Shown one piece after another: positions 52,335-61,525 of a stretch of DNA of 64,000 nucleotides (positions are counted from its first letter, which is position 1; the number at the start of each line of letters is the position of its first letter). Under the pieces are notes generated by a model, which was given only the letters and a program-made list of their open reading frames with translations, searched no databases and was not told the origin of the DNA. Origin of the DNA: Chitinophagaceae bacterium (GTDB lineage: Bacteria; Bacteroidota; Bacteroidia; Chitinophagales; Chitinophagaceae); contig JAFKGQ010000010.1 in assembly GCA_017307755.1 (NCBI GenBank), forward strand, positions 372,001 through 436,000. Reading direction: 5' to 3'. The position numbers and the translations under genes were made by a program.

Positions 52335-53918
52335 ATGACTCAACGTAAGAACTTATTTCAAAGTGCGGGTTCGGATATTCCAGCCGCAGTAGTGGTGTTC
52401 CTGGTGGCCTTGCCTTTATGTCTGGGTATCGCCCTGGGTTCCGGCGCCCCTTTATTTTCCGGCATTATCGCCGGCATTGTCGGCGGTCTGGTCATCGGCG
52501 CGCTCAGCGGATCTTCACTCAGCGTAAGCGGTCCGGCCGCAGGGTTGACCGCGGTGGTCGCTGTTGCCATCGGTAAGATGCCCGCCTTCGAAGCATTCCT
52601 GCTATCGGTGGTCATTGCGGGGATCATACAAATTATACTGGGTTTTATCCGGGCGGGGATCATTGGGGACTATGTACCCAATGCCGTCATCCGGGGGATG
52701 CTGGCCGCCATCGGTATTATCCTTATTCTGAAACAGCTACCTCATCTGACAGGGTTTGACAAGAACTTTTCGGGAGACGAAGCATTTATACAGATCGACA
52801 GGAGGAATACTTTTTCCGAGCTGATCTATTCCCTGAATTATCTTTCGCCGGCAGCCCTGATCATCGGGCTGGTGTCGCTGATCCTGATCTGGGTATGGGA
52901 TACAAAGTTCTTCAAGAGCCGGAAGATCTTTAAATTCATTCCCGGTCCGTTGGTGGTAGTTATCGTAGGTATATTACTGAATAGTTTTCTCTCAACGCTG
53001 GGAGGCGCCTTTGTCCTGGAGTCGAATCATATGGTCACTCTGCCTGTGACAGCGGGGTTATCCTCAGCAGGAGAGTTGTTGCGTTTTCCCCAGTGGCAGC
53101 ATCTTGCCAATGCGCAGGTGTGGATCACGGGTGTCACCATTGCCCTGGTGGCCAGCCTGGAAACCTTGCTAAGCATCGAGGCTGTCGATAAGCTGGACCC
53201 ATATAACCGTCGTACGCCTACCAACCGGGAGCTGAAGGCGCAAGGGGTAGGCAATATGGTGTCCGGTCTGCTGGGAGGATTGCCCATCACGTCCGTGATC
53301 GTACGCAGCTCGGCCAATGTCAATGCGGGCGGTAAAACAAGGCTCTCTACCATGTTCCACGGCACTTTGCTGCTGCTGAGCGTGCTGTTCATACCGGGAC
53401 TTTTGAACCTGATCCCGCTGAGCGCACTGGCGGCCATCCTTATCGCGACGGGTTATAAACTGGCAAAACCCGCTCTTTTCCGTGAGTTCCACAAGAAGGG
53501 CATGGATCAGCTGGTGCCGTTTGTCGTAACCATCGTCGCTATCCTGTTGACCGACCTGTTGATAGGTATTCTCGTGGGCATGGGCGTGTCGCTCTTTTTC
53601 CTGATAAGAAGCAATTTTCATTCGGCGGTGATGATCGTACATGATGATAACAAGTACCTGGTGCGGTTCAGAAAGGATGTGTCCTTCCTCAACAAACCTA
53701 TCGTAAAGGAAAGATTGGAGAAGGTGCCGGAAGGTTCCTTTGTCCTCATCGATATCACACGTGCGGACTTTATCGACAAGGACGTGATCGACACCATCAA
53801 CGAGTTTATGCACCATGCCCATTTAAAGAATATAAAAGTACAGGTAAAGAAAAGCTCTTTCAAGGCCTTACATCAGCTGGTGGCCGGGGAGGAAGATGTA
53901 AATGAACGAGCGGCCTAG
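52335..53918 (+). CDS. SulP-family anion transporter, probable bicarbonate uptake
   Basis: The 527-residue membrane protein has the SulP N-terminal signature (VVVFLVALPLCLGIALGSGAPLFSGIIAGIVGG, about 19-51), 10-12 helices, the conserved NRELKAQGVGNMVSGLLGGLPITSVIVRSSANVNAGGKTRLS (about 298-340), and a C-terminal STAS-like domain (about 430-515, FVLIDITRADFIDKDVIDTINEF). SulP proteins carry sulfate, bicarbonate or other anions. A beta-carbonic anhydrase follows 69 bases downstream, so bicarbonate is the likeliest substrate. Confidence 0.9.
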   Translation: MTQRKNLFQSAGSDIPAAVVVFLVALPLCLGIALGSGAPLFSGIIAGIVGGLVIGALSGSSLSVSGPAAGLTAVVAVAIGKMPAFEAFLLSVVIAGIIQIILGFIRAGIIGDYVPNAVIRGMLAAIGIILILKQLPHLTGFDKNFSGDEAFIQIDRRNTFSELIYSLNYLSPAALIIGLVSLILIWVWDTKFFKSRKIFKFIPGPLVVVIVGILLNSFLSTLGGAFVLESNHMVTLPVTAGLSSAGELLRFPQWQHLANAQVWITGVTIALVASLETLLSIEAVDKLDPYNRRTPTNRELKAQGVGNMVSGLLGGLPITSVIVRSSANVNAGGKTRLSTMFHGTLLLLSVLFIPGLLNLIPLSALAAILIATGYKLAKPALFREFHKKGMDQLVPFVVTIVAILLTDLLIGILVGMGVSLFFLIRSNFHSAVMIVHDDNKYLVRFRKDVSFLNKPIVKERLEKVPEGSFVLIDITRADFIDKDVIDTINEFMHHAHLKNIKVQVKKSSFKALHQLVAGEEDVNERAA

Positions 53919-53987
53919 GGGGTCTGTATTCCGCTGCGTTCCGCATTTATAAATAAGTTATTTTTACAATAGAATAAACGCATTAAT

Positions 53988-54623
53988 ATGTCACCGATAG
54001 AAAAGTTATTGCTCGAAAATAAAGCCTGGGCTTCGGAAGTAAAAGCGGACGATCCCGGATATTTTGAAAGACTGGCGCATATACAAACGCCCCAGTTCCT
54101 ATGGATCGGCTGCAGCGACAGCCGGGTGCCTGCCGACAAGATCACGGGTACTCAGCCGGGAGAGATCTTTGTGCATCGCAATATCGCCAATATGGTGGTG
54201 CATACGGATGTCAACCTGCTCAGCGTACTGGACTATGCCGTGACCCATTTGAAAGTACAGCACGTCATCGTCTGTGGTCATTATGGATGCGGCGGGGTAA
54301 AGGCCTCCATGACCAATCACGATTACAAGTATGTGCTGAATATGTGGCTCCGGAATATCAAGGACGTGTACAGACTGTATGCTGACGAGCTGAATGCCAT
54401 CACGGATATGGAAAATCGGGCAGACAGGCTTGTGGAATTGAATGTAAAAGAGCAGGTGTTGCACCTGGCTAAGACCTCTATTATCCAGCGAGCCTGGAAG
54501 AAAGAGCAACGGCCTCAGCTGCATGGATGGGTATACGGTCTGAAGGATGGGATCATCAAGCCCGTCTTCCAGATGGACGCGGGTGCGCAGATCGATCCGC
54601 TGTATCAATATGATGATCTATAA
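53988..54623 (+). CDS. can: Beta-class carbonic anhydrase
   Basis: The 211-residue enzyme has the zinc ligands Cys42, His98 and Cys101 and the Asp44/Arg46 dyad (GCSDSRVPADKI and VCGHYGCGG). It interconverts CO2 and bicarbonate. Length and motif spacing match the E. coli Can type. It follows the SulP transporter on the same strand, making a compact bicarbonate supply unit, and is ended by a strong hairpin shared with the next, convergent operon. Confidence 0.94.
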   Translation: MSPIEKLLLENKAWASEVKADDPGYFERLAHIQTPQFLWIGCSDSRVPADKITGTQPGEIFVHRNIANMVVHTDVNLLSVLDYAVTHLKVQHVIVCGHYGCGGVKASMTNHDYKYVLNMWLRNIKDVYRLYADELNAITDMENRADRLVELNVKEQVLHLAKTSIIQRAWKKEQRPQLHGWVYGLKDGIIKPVFQMDAGAQIDPLYQYDDL

Positions 54624-54641
54624 AAGCCGGGAAAAAAGTAA

Positions 54642-54664
54642 GGGGCCGCTTTGGAAGCGGCCCC
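54642..54664. terminator. Bidirectional hairpin between carbonic anhydrase and susD genes
   Basis: GGGGCCGCTT (54642-54651), loop TGG, AAGCGGCCCC (54655-54664), a perfect 10-bp stem. On the minus strand it is followed by TTACTTTTTT, a good T-run for the susC-susD transcript. On the plus strand the following sequence is only AT-rich. Confidence 0.8.
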
Positions 54665-54672
54665 TCGAATAT

Positions 54673-56268
54673 TTATTTGGTTATCCAAAGTTTAACCTTA
54701 TTATCCTTTATCGAGCCGGCAGCATTCCAGTTATCCGTGTTATAGCTGAGCTCTTCGTCCGGGTAGACAAAACGCTGATAAGTACTGTAATTAGCGTTGT
54801 AATACTGCGTGTTGTCCGTAGACATAGGGGTCTTCCCACCCGTCCGTCTCAACAAGAGCCAGGCATCCCAGGGTTGTCTGTACTGATCGATCCATAGCTG
54901 TGCATAGATCTGGCTCAGGGCGTGTGTAGCATTTGCCATGTCATAGGCGGCTACGGTACTGTTCTGCACCGCACTGATCTCGCCGGGTGTTGCCGTGGCT
55001 GCACCGGGTTTGTTCACCAACCACACGTTGGAGTTAAAGGCGATGCTCTTCCACATATTTAGGGAGGCTGCTATACCCGCGTTATATTCCGCCATTGCAA
55101 TAGCAGTGCTGGCCGTAACACCCAGACCCCTGTTGTATATCTCTGCCTTGATAAAATGCACCTGTGCCGACGTCAGCATCAGCTCGGGGATGGAGGTCAG
55201 GTCCTGTTCAAAATAAAGGTTAAAGGGAGAATAGATACAGCCTGTACCAAGGCTATCCCATTTTGTAAACCGGACAGGGTTATAGGGTGCTCCGCCTTCC
55301 GATGGAGCGTTATTGGGATTCTGCGGGTAGGCCGCCCACTGTGCGGAATCATTGGCTTCGAAAAAAATCCTCGCACGCAAATCGAAGATACCGTGGCCGT
55401 TAGTACTATCATTTGAAGACATCAGGTCCCACATGGTGGTGCCCATGCGCAGATAGCAGTTGGCGGAAAAAGACCATTGTCTCCACTGGAACTGGAGTCC
55501 ACTGATCTTTGCAGGCCAAAGACCGATGTCATCTCCGTCTGCCAGCAGCGGCTTGCTGAGCGCGTCGGTGATATGCGTCGCTGCCAGTGCGCTGTTCTTG
55601 TCATACAAGGTTACGGCGACATACAAGCGGAGGCTATTGGCAAATTTTGCCCAAAGGGAGATATTATTATTGAGGAAGGTTTCATAGCTGCCCACCGAAA
55701 ACTGAGAAGCGTCGTTGGTAAAATGATCCACGGCCCATTTCAGGTCCGTCAGGACGCTGTCATATATGTCGGATTGTTTGTCGAAGGCTGCTTTAAACCC
55801 GGAGTCCTGCAGCAGAGGCGCATAACCGGCTTGGCTGTAGGGCATATCCCCGTAATAGTTTGTGGTCTTAAACGTCTTATAGGCCATGAGGGTTTTTAGC
55901 ATGGCATAGAAGTTATTCATGGCGGACGGATTGGCGGAGGTGTCGATCCTGTGCTGCATCAGCCGGTAGTTTGCCAATGTCTGGTAGTAATTTTGCCATA
56001 CGGCCAGCTTGGCATTGTCGAAATTATAACTACCGCCAACCACTATCCCCTGCTGGGTGATGGGATAGATCCAGGAGTTCAGCACCGAATATTCTCCGGC
56101 CGAGATAGGGAGCGAGCTCACGATGGCGTTGTATACCATGGGTGTGGCATTCGCCGTCGCGCCTTGCGGCGGAGTATTGATGGATTCAAAGTTCTTTTTA
56201 CAGGAGGCCAGCGCTATTACTGTGATAATAAGCCATGCCGCACCTGTCTTATTTATTTTATACTTCAC
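54673..56268 (-). CDS. SusD-like lipoprotein (SusD-like 2 type) of the second sigma/anti-sigma module
   Basis: The 531-residue lipoprotein has lipobox-like VIALASCKKNFESINTPP. The pattern differs from classical SusD: the conserved early segment AMLKTLMAYKTFKTTNYYGDMPYSQAG (about 122-148) and the later VHFIKAEIYNRGLG (about 370-383) place it in the SusD-like 2 group. It should bind the ligand of the SusC protein encoded 19 bases upstream. No enzyme gene accompanies it, so the ligand is unknown. Confidence 0.9.
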   Translation of the reverse strand: MKYKINKTGAAWLIITVIALASCKKNFESINTPPQGATANATPMVYNAIVSSLPISAGEYSVLNSWIYPITQQGIVVGGSYNFDNAKLAVWQNYYQTLANYRLMQHRIDTSANPSAMNNFYAMLKTLMAYKTFKTTNYYGDMPYSQAGYAPLLQDSGFKAAFDKQSDIYDSVLTDLKWAVDHFTNDASQFSVGSYETFLNNNISLWAKFANSLRLYVAVTLYDKNSALAATHITDALSKPLLADGDDIGLWPAKISGLQFQWRQWSFSANCYLRMGTTMWDLMSSNDSTNGHGIFDLRARIFFEANDSAQWAAYPQNPNNAPSEGGAPYNPVRFTKWDSLGTGCIYSPFNLYFEQDLTSIPELMLTSAQVHFIKAEIYNRGLGVTASTAIAMAEYNAGIAASLNMWKSIAFNSNVWLVNKPGAATATPGEISAVQNSTVAAYDMANATHALSQIYAQLWIDQYRQPWDAWLLLRRTGGKTPMSTDNTQYYNANYSTYQRFVYPDEELSYNTDNWNAAGSIKDNKVKLWITK

Positions 56269-56287
56269 TTTGTTAAAATTTAAAGGG

Positions 56288-59200
56288 TTAAAGTTTAACT
56301 TTTACGGATACGCCCAGATCCCTTGTGCCCGGGAATTCAGACCACTGTACGCCCTGGCCGTTGCCGATGCCGTTGATGGCCTCGGGGTTCAGGTGATCAG
56401 GCAGGGTGGTGAACAGGTAGAACAGGTTGCGACCCACCAGCGAGATATCAAGCCCTTGCAACACTTTGGTGCTCCGGATCAGCCTGCTGGGAACACTATA
56501 GGTCAGGGTGAGCTCTCTCAGCTTGCCCCAGGAGTTGGTAAAGATGGAATTACTGCGTGGCATATTCACGTTGGACCATGCCTCATATTGCCCTGCATAC
56601 TTCCACATATAATGTACTACATCCGTATTGGGCGTCCCGTCGGCAAATACGCCGTCCAGGATGACGCCGTGGTTGGCCTTGGTCCCGTCGGGATAAGTAT
56701 ACGGCAGACCGCCGCCATTCCTCTCCTTAAGCGTCCTGGGTGAAAGACCTTCAGCCATGGCAGCGCCATAGTCGGCGGAAAAGATCTGACCGCCAATCTT
56801 GAAGTCCGTCAGGAAATACAGGCTGAAGTTCTTATACCTGAACGTATTGCTGATGCCGCCGGTGAGCTTGGGGGTGGCATTGCCGATGGGCACAGGATTG
56901 GTGGTAGTGACGTACTGTGTTCCCACCACCTTTGTAGGATCGGACTTATCCGTCACGCGCTGTACCACCTTTTTCCCTTTGAAATAGGTGTAATCATATC
57001 CATAGATAGTGCCGTAGTTCTCTCCCGCCTTTACGTACATCTGTACGCCGCTGGTCCCCCACAGGTCCTGCAACGGATATTTATCGATACCGGCGGCCAG
57101 GGAAATGACCTTATTCTGGTTATGCGCTCCATTGATGCTGGCATTCCAGCTGAAATCCCTGTTCTGGATAATGGTGGCCCTGATAATGAATTCGATCCCT
57201 TTATTGGACAGCTCACCCGTATTGAAAGTCACTTTTGAAGCGCCGGAAGAAGGGGCGAGGCTGCTGGAAAGGATCTGGCTGGTAGCCTTTGTCCAATAAT
57301 AGGTGAACTCGACATTCACCCTGTTGTTGAACAGGCCGGTTTCGATGCCCGCCTCGTAGGATGAATTGCGTTGCGGCACCAGCAGATTGGCCGGGGGCAG
57401 GTTCTGCTGATATGAACGAACGGGCAAGCCGCCGAAAGAGGTAGGCGCCGGTGAGGCGTTCATATAATTCGAAATGACAAAGGGGCTATAGGTATAAGTA
57501 GACATATACGGAGAAGCTCCATTAGCGCTTTTGGCCGCGGAGAACTTCAGCTTACCATAACTCAGCCACCTGATGTCCTGCATGCTTTTTATCCCTTCTG
57601 TGAACACAAAGCTCAGGCTGGCAGAGGGAAAGAAGTAGGATGCTGTCTTAACAGGCAGGGTAGATGACCAGTCGTTGCGGCCCGTGACCTGGAGGAAAAG
57701 GTAATTGTCATAAGACAGGTCCATGATCCCAAATACAGAGTTGAGATTATAATTGTTCCAGACCTCCACCGGAGGGGGGATGCCGGCAGAGTTGGTTGTA
57801 TTGGAAAGAAAGTAACCATAAGGCATGTACCAGGGATACACACTGCCTTTACCGTAAGTAGCGCCGTTCTCGCCGCTGTTCCAAGCGTTATTGTCGTACA
57901 TCCTGCTTCTGAGAGCGCTGTTGCCGATGAGCAGGCTGCCGTTGACCTTTGATCCAAAAAGGCCCTCCTTATGCAAGGTGGTGAACAGCTCGAAGTTCAG
58001 ATCCTGGTTCTTTACATATTCCATGCCGTATTGTCCCTGTACGCCGACCGCGTCTATCGGAGAGTATTTACTTTCCACATTGGTAATGGCGTAGTTGATC
58101 GAGGTGCGGCCGGTGAGGTTCAACCAGGGTGTAACGTCCGCGGAGAGCTTCACTGAGCTGAGCAGTTGATTGCGGGTCAGCTGCTGATTCTGTTCGAAAA
58201 GATGCCAGAAAAGATTCTGGTTGTAATTGTTCTGGTAAGGGTAATAGCCGAAGGGAGAGGCGGCAATAAAGTCCTTCTTACTACCGTCCGGGTTTTTGTA
58301 TTCGCTGAACTCGATGGGCTTGTAGTCACGAGGCATGGAATAGATCATGAAGTTGGTCCATCCCTGGTCGCCTGCAAGATCGGGTACATTCCTCCTGTTA
58401 TAGTTGGTATAGCTGGCGGAAACATCCATCTTTATCTTTTTTGAGACATTGAGGTTGGCGCCCAGGTTGATGTTGTTCTGATTGTAGTTGCTGTTTTTTA
58501 CAATCGCGGTATTGTCCTGGCGGGTGTAGCCTATCCGGATATTTCCGAATTCCCCGGCGTTGCTGTATGATAAGTTATGAGTGGTCGTGCTGCCTGTGCG
58601 GAAGAAGGCCTTCCTGTTGTCCGGCTGCGGATCCCATTTACGTTTGACGCCATCCCACCATGTGATCTCTGTTCCGTCCAGTTTATGTCCCCAGGACGTG
58701 CCGGGGCCGTACCAGCTAAAGACGTCCCAGGTGGAATAGCCGCCGGGAATGGATCCCGCGCTTTGGTATGCGTCACCTGCCGGAGTGCCGTCCCAGGGGT
58801 AATTGCCCGGATAGCGAAGATCGCCGCCGGCTGTTTTTGGGAAATCGAGGTTAGCAGACCACATAGCATTGGCGCCGCCATAGCCGTAGGAGTTCTGTAC
58901 GTCCTGATAGCGATAAGGGTTGGTAAAGAGCGTAGAAAAATTATAGTCCACGCCTATACCGGGCCTTTTTGTCCCCCTTTTGGTGGAGATCAGGATGACG
59001 CCGTTGGATCCTCTTGCGCCGTACAATGCTGCGGCAGTAGCTCCTTTCAGCACAGTGACGTCCTGGATATCATCGCTGTTGAGGAAGTTGAGAAAAGAGC
59101 CCCAGTCCTTTGGGGTGACAAGGTCCGTAGTGGGTGAAACCGTACCGTCGTTGTTGGAGCTTGACAGGGTGGACTGCTGACCGCCGACAGGGTCGTTCTG

Positions 59201-60166
59201 TACCTGGATCCCGTCGATAACGATAAGGGGTTGATTGCTGCCCAATATGCTATTGTTACCCCGGATGACGATACGTTGAGAGTTACCTTGCACACCGTTG
59301 GAGGCGGTGATATTCAGACCGGCGGATTTACCCATGAGGCCGGATGCGAGGTCGGGAGGATTGGCCTGTACGATGTCGGAGCCGGTGACCTTTTGGGCGG
59401 AATAGCCAATGGACCGGGCTTCTCTTTTGATACCCAGCGCCGTCACCACCACGTCGTTGAGGGAGTTGTCGGATTTTACCATGGTGACGTTTACCACAGG
59501 GGTTGCGCCAACCGTGACCCTTACGGTCTGAAATCCTATAAAAGAAAATACCAGGACTTCTCCATCATTTGCCTCCACCTGGAAATGTCCTTTTTCGTCA
59601 GTGACCGTACCTCTCGAGCTACCCGCCACCGTTATGCTCACACCGGGCAGCGGTGTATTGTCTCCTGATAAGACAGTACCGCTGATGGGCTTGAATATTT
59701 CGTTTGTCATGTCTCCTTTTGAAAGCCGGTCTGCCAGCTGGCTTTTTCTTTTTTTGAGGACGATCTGTCTGCCAATGGCTTCGTAGGAGATATCCAGGGG
59801 GCCGAATATCCTGGAAAGAACGTCGCCCAGCCTTTCTTCATTTGCGATCACCGTGATCCTCCTGTTCTCGGGGAGGATACGACTGTTGTAAGTAAACCCT
59901 ACTTCCGTGGAAGTAGTGATCATTCTCAATACAGTCTTTATTTCCTTGGAGGACAGATTGAGAGAGATCCTTTTATCGAGGACCTCCTGGCCGTCCGCGG
60001 TTCCGGCAAAGCAATAGCTCATACAGCTCAGGGCCAGGAAAACATGTAGAAGTGTTACTCTCATAATGAATAAAACAGCTTGTTTTGGTTTTCCGTTTTT
60101 GTTCATAACTTTACTAGGTTTTGTCAATTCTTGAAAAAAAGTGTGGCAAAAGCTTCCCTTTTTCAT
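56288..60166 (-). CDS. SusC/RagA TonB-dependent transporter with STN domain (second module)
   Basis: The 1292-residue protein is the largest in the window. From the ATG at 60166 the signal sequence follows a 34-residue basic stretch. ATGs at 60106 and 60064 are alternative starts. It has an STN domain (about 65-130, ISLNLSSKEIKTVLRMITTSTEVGFTYNSR), a carboxypeptidase-regulatory domain (about 155-235), plug (LNDVVVTALGIKREARSIGYSAQ; LIVIDGIQVQNDPVG; AALYGARGSNGVILISTKRG) and barrel. The plug sequence ALGIKREARSIGYS marks the subgroup usually paired with SusD-like 2 proteins, as here. It should signal through FecR to the ECF sigma factor. Confidence 0.93.
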   Translation of the reverse strand: MKKGSFCHTFFQELTKPSKVMNKNGKPKQAVLFIMRVTLLHVFLALSCMSYCFAGTADGQEVLDKRISLNLSSKEIKTVLRMITTSTEVGFTYNSRILPENRRITVIANEERLGDVLSRIFGPLDISYEAIGRQIVLKKRKSQLADRLSKGDMTNEIFKPISGTVLSGDNTPLPGVSITVAGSSRGTVTDEKGHFQVEANDGEVLVFSFIGFQTVRVTVGATPVVNVTMVKSDNSLNDVVVTALGIKREARSIGYSAQKVTGSDIVQANPPDLASGLMGKSAGLNITASNGVQGNSQRIVIRGNNSILGSNQPLIVIDGIQVQNDPVGGQQSTLSSSNNDGTVSPTTDLVTPKDWGSFLNFLNSDDIQDVTVLKGATAAALYGARGSNGVILISTKRGTKRPGIGVDYNFSTLFTNPYRYQDVQNSYGYGGANAMWSANLDFPKTAGGDLRYPGNYPWDGTPAGDAYQSAGSIPGGYSTWDVFSWYGPGTSWGHKLDGTEITWWDGVKRKWDPQPDNRKAFFRTGSTTTHNLSYSNAGEFGNIRIGYTRQDNTAIVKNSNYNQNNINLGANLNVSKKIKMDVSASYTNYNRRNVPDLAGDQGWTNFMIYSMPRDYKPIEFSEYKNPDGSKKDFIAASPFGYYPYQNNYNQNLFWHLFEQNQQLTRNQLLSSVKLSADVTPWLNLTGRTSINYAITNVESKYSPIDAVGVQGQYGMEYVKNQDLNFELFTTLHKEGLFGSKVNGSLLIGNSALRSRMYDNNAWNSGENGATYGKGSVYPWYMPYGYFLSNTTNSAGIPPPVEVWNNYNLNSVFGIMDLSYDNYLFLQVTGRNDWSSTLPVKTASYFFPSASLSFVFTEGIKSMQDIRWLSYGKLKFSAAKSANGASPYMSTYTYSPFVISNYMNASPAPTSFGGLPVRSYQQNLPPANLLVPQRNSSYEAGIETGLFNNRVNVEFTYYWTKATSQILSSSLAPSSGASKVTFNTGELSNKGIEFIIRATIIQNRDFSWNASINGAHNQNKVISLAAGIDKYPLQDLWGTSGVQMYVKAGENYGTIYGYDYTYFKGKKVVQRVTDKSDPTKVVGTQYVTTTNPVPIGNATPKLTGGISNTFRYKNFSLYFLTDFKIGGQIFSADYGAAMAEGLSPRTLKERNGGGLPYTYPDGTKANHGVILDGVFADGTPNTDVVHYMWKYAGQYEAWSNVNMPRSNSIFTNSWGKLRELTLTYSVPSRLIRSTKVLQGLDISLVGRNLFYLFTTLPDHLNPEAINGIGNGQGVQWSEFPGTRDLGVSVKVKL

Positions 60167-60228
60167 CGTCCTAACGCGTGATGAAAGGGATCAGAATTCG
60201 ATGGTGGTGTTGCAGCACCACCATTTTT
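60120..60228 (+). ncRNA. Candidate cis-antisense RNA opposite the second fecR-susC junction
   Basis: TTTG (60084-60087), 18 bases, then TAACTTTA (60106-60113) form a reasonable promoter on the plus strand. Transcription would start near 60120 and reach the terminator hairpin ending at 60228, an RNA of about 108 nt covering the susC start codon on the other strand. The layout copies that at 25993-26089 in the first module. Existence and ends are inferred. Confidence 0.35.
60201..60228 (+). terminator. Plus-strand terminator hairpin in the second fecR-susC gap
   Basis: ATGGTGGTG (60201-60209), loop TTGCAG, CACCACCAT (60216-60224), a perfect 9-bp stem followed by TTTTT on the plus strand. No plus-strand gene is present. 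The remaining sequence up to fecR (60229-60324) shows no other feature. Confidence 0.65.
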
Positions 60229-60324
60229 ACATTCCGGTGAGATCTTATTCTAGTAGGAGTTTACAGATATAATCATGCGTAGTTGTTTGGTTAATAATAC
60301 AGTTCTTTATCTATATCAAGCAGT

Positions 60325-61431
60325 CTACTCTTTACAGGGTTTGCCATCTATGACCACGCCATTGTCCGAGATGGTATAGGCGGCTCCAATGGCCTCGCAA
60401 ATGATCTTTAGCTTTTCCTCGAATGTTTCATCCGCCAGTGAGGTCGTCACTATACAGGACGAAAAGGTTTTTTTGTCATAGTGTAGGGGGATGCCATAGG
60501 CCTTCTCCAGTGTTTGGAATATTTCCACCACGGGCGCTTCTTCAAAATTGAGCGGTGTGGCGGCGGGTACGGGCTCCGGCCTGGGTAAGGCTATATTATC
60601 CGTGGAGGTCTGGACAAGATCATGTGTCCCCATCTTATATAATCCCCCCTGGTTGGTTTCCAGTATCAGCGGTTCATACGCGGGGTTTGTCTTTTTTGAC
60701 ACAGCCACCTTTCCCGATCTTACCAGGACAGTGACATCTCCATTTTCCTTATTGGTAGTGACATTAAAGCTCGTGCCCAGCACGCGTACCACCAGGTCCT
60801 TTGTATAGACATTAAATGGCCGGGCAGCATCAGGCGCTACTTCAAAAAAGGCGTTCCCTTCCAGGTAGACCTCTCTTTTATCCTTTTGTAAAAAGGCGGC
60901 GTGACGGATACGAGCGCCGGGCTGCAGGATCACCCTGGAACCATCTACCAGCCAGACCTCCTGGTCATGGTTGGTTTGATTGGTCCTCTGAAGGTCTTTT
61001 TTCACCAGCAAGGTGGCTACCTGCTGTATTACCGGGATGGTCTGGTTCCGCTTTTCAGGCAGGGCGTATCTTATAGCAGCCACTCCTACTGCCAGACCCA
61101 GGAGACAGGCTGCCGCCCAATACCAGAATTTCCGGACAGGACGACGGCTATTGAGGGGAATGGCTTCTTCGACGTCGGCCGGCTGGTCTGTAAGCTTTTC
61201 CTGTACCCCCTTCCATATCGCTTCCGCCAGCTGCACAGCCTCCCCCGGGTTTTCCGTACCTGCCAGCTCCAGCGCCAGCTCACGGGCCTGTTTTAATAAA
61301 GCAGGTCTTCCGGGATGTTGTTCCATCCATTTTTCCCAATGCGCAGTGGATTCCTCATCGGGAGAATGCACCCATTGCACAAATTGATCGTCTCGTAACA
61401 AATCCCATACTTGCTGGTCTAAATTTTTCAC
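60325..61431 (-). CDS. FecR-family anti-sigma factor (second module, GTG start)
   Basis: I start at the GTG at 61431 (VKNLDQQVWDLLRDDQFVQWVHSP, 368 residues). The upstream ATG frame adds 26 residues without family character. The protein has a cytoplasmic sigma-binding region (about 1-100), one membrane helix (FWYWAAACLLGLAVGVAAIRYAL, about 108-130), a FecR domain (NHDQEVWLVDGSRVILQPGARIRHA and LEGNAFFEVAPDAARPF) and a C-terminal DUF4974-like part. It controls the ECF factor encoded 94 bases upstream and receives the SusC STN signal. Confidence 0.92.
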   Translation of the reverse strand: MKNLDQQVWDLLRDDQFVQWVHSPDEESTAHWEKWMEQHPGRPALLKQARELALELAGTENPGEAVQLAEAIWKGVQEKLTDQPADVEEAIPLNSRRPVRKFWYWAAACLLGLAVGVAAIRYALPEKRNQTIPVIQQVATLLVKKDLQRTNQTNHDQEVWLVDGSRVILQPGARIRHAAFLQKDKREVYLEGNAFFEVAPDAARPFNVYTKDLVVRVLGTSFNVTTNKENGDVTVLVRSGKVAVSKKTNPAYEPLILETNQGGLYKMGTHDLVQTSTDNIALPRPEPVPAATPLNFEEAPVVEIFQTLEKAYGIPLHYDKKTFSSCIVTTSLADETFEEKLKIICEAIGAAYTISDNGVVIDGKPCKE

Positions 61432-61525
61432 GAAAAATTGCTTAAGAATGATGAAAGTGTACCGGGTCCCCTCCCAGGGAGATGTATCGAACCGGTGGTT
61501 TATACTCAAAAAAAAGAGGATTTTT

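Noticed and set aside
54642..54664. Attenuator or riboswitch before the minus-strand susD gene.
   Set aside because: The hairpin is after the susD stop codon and after the carbonic anhydrase stop; it is an ordinary convergent terminator.
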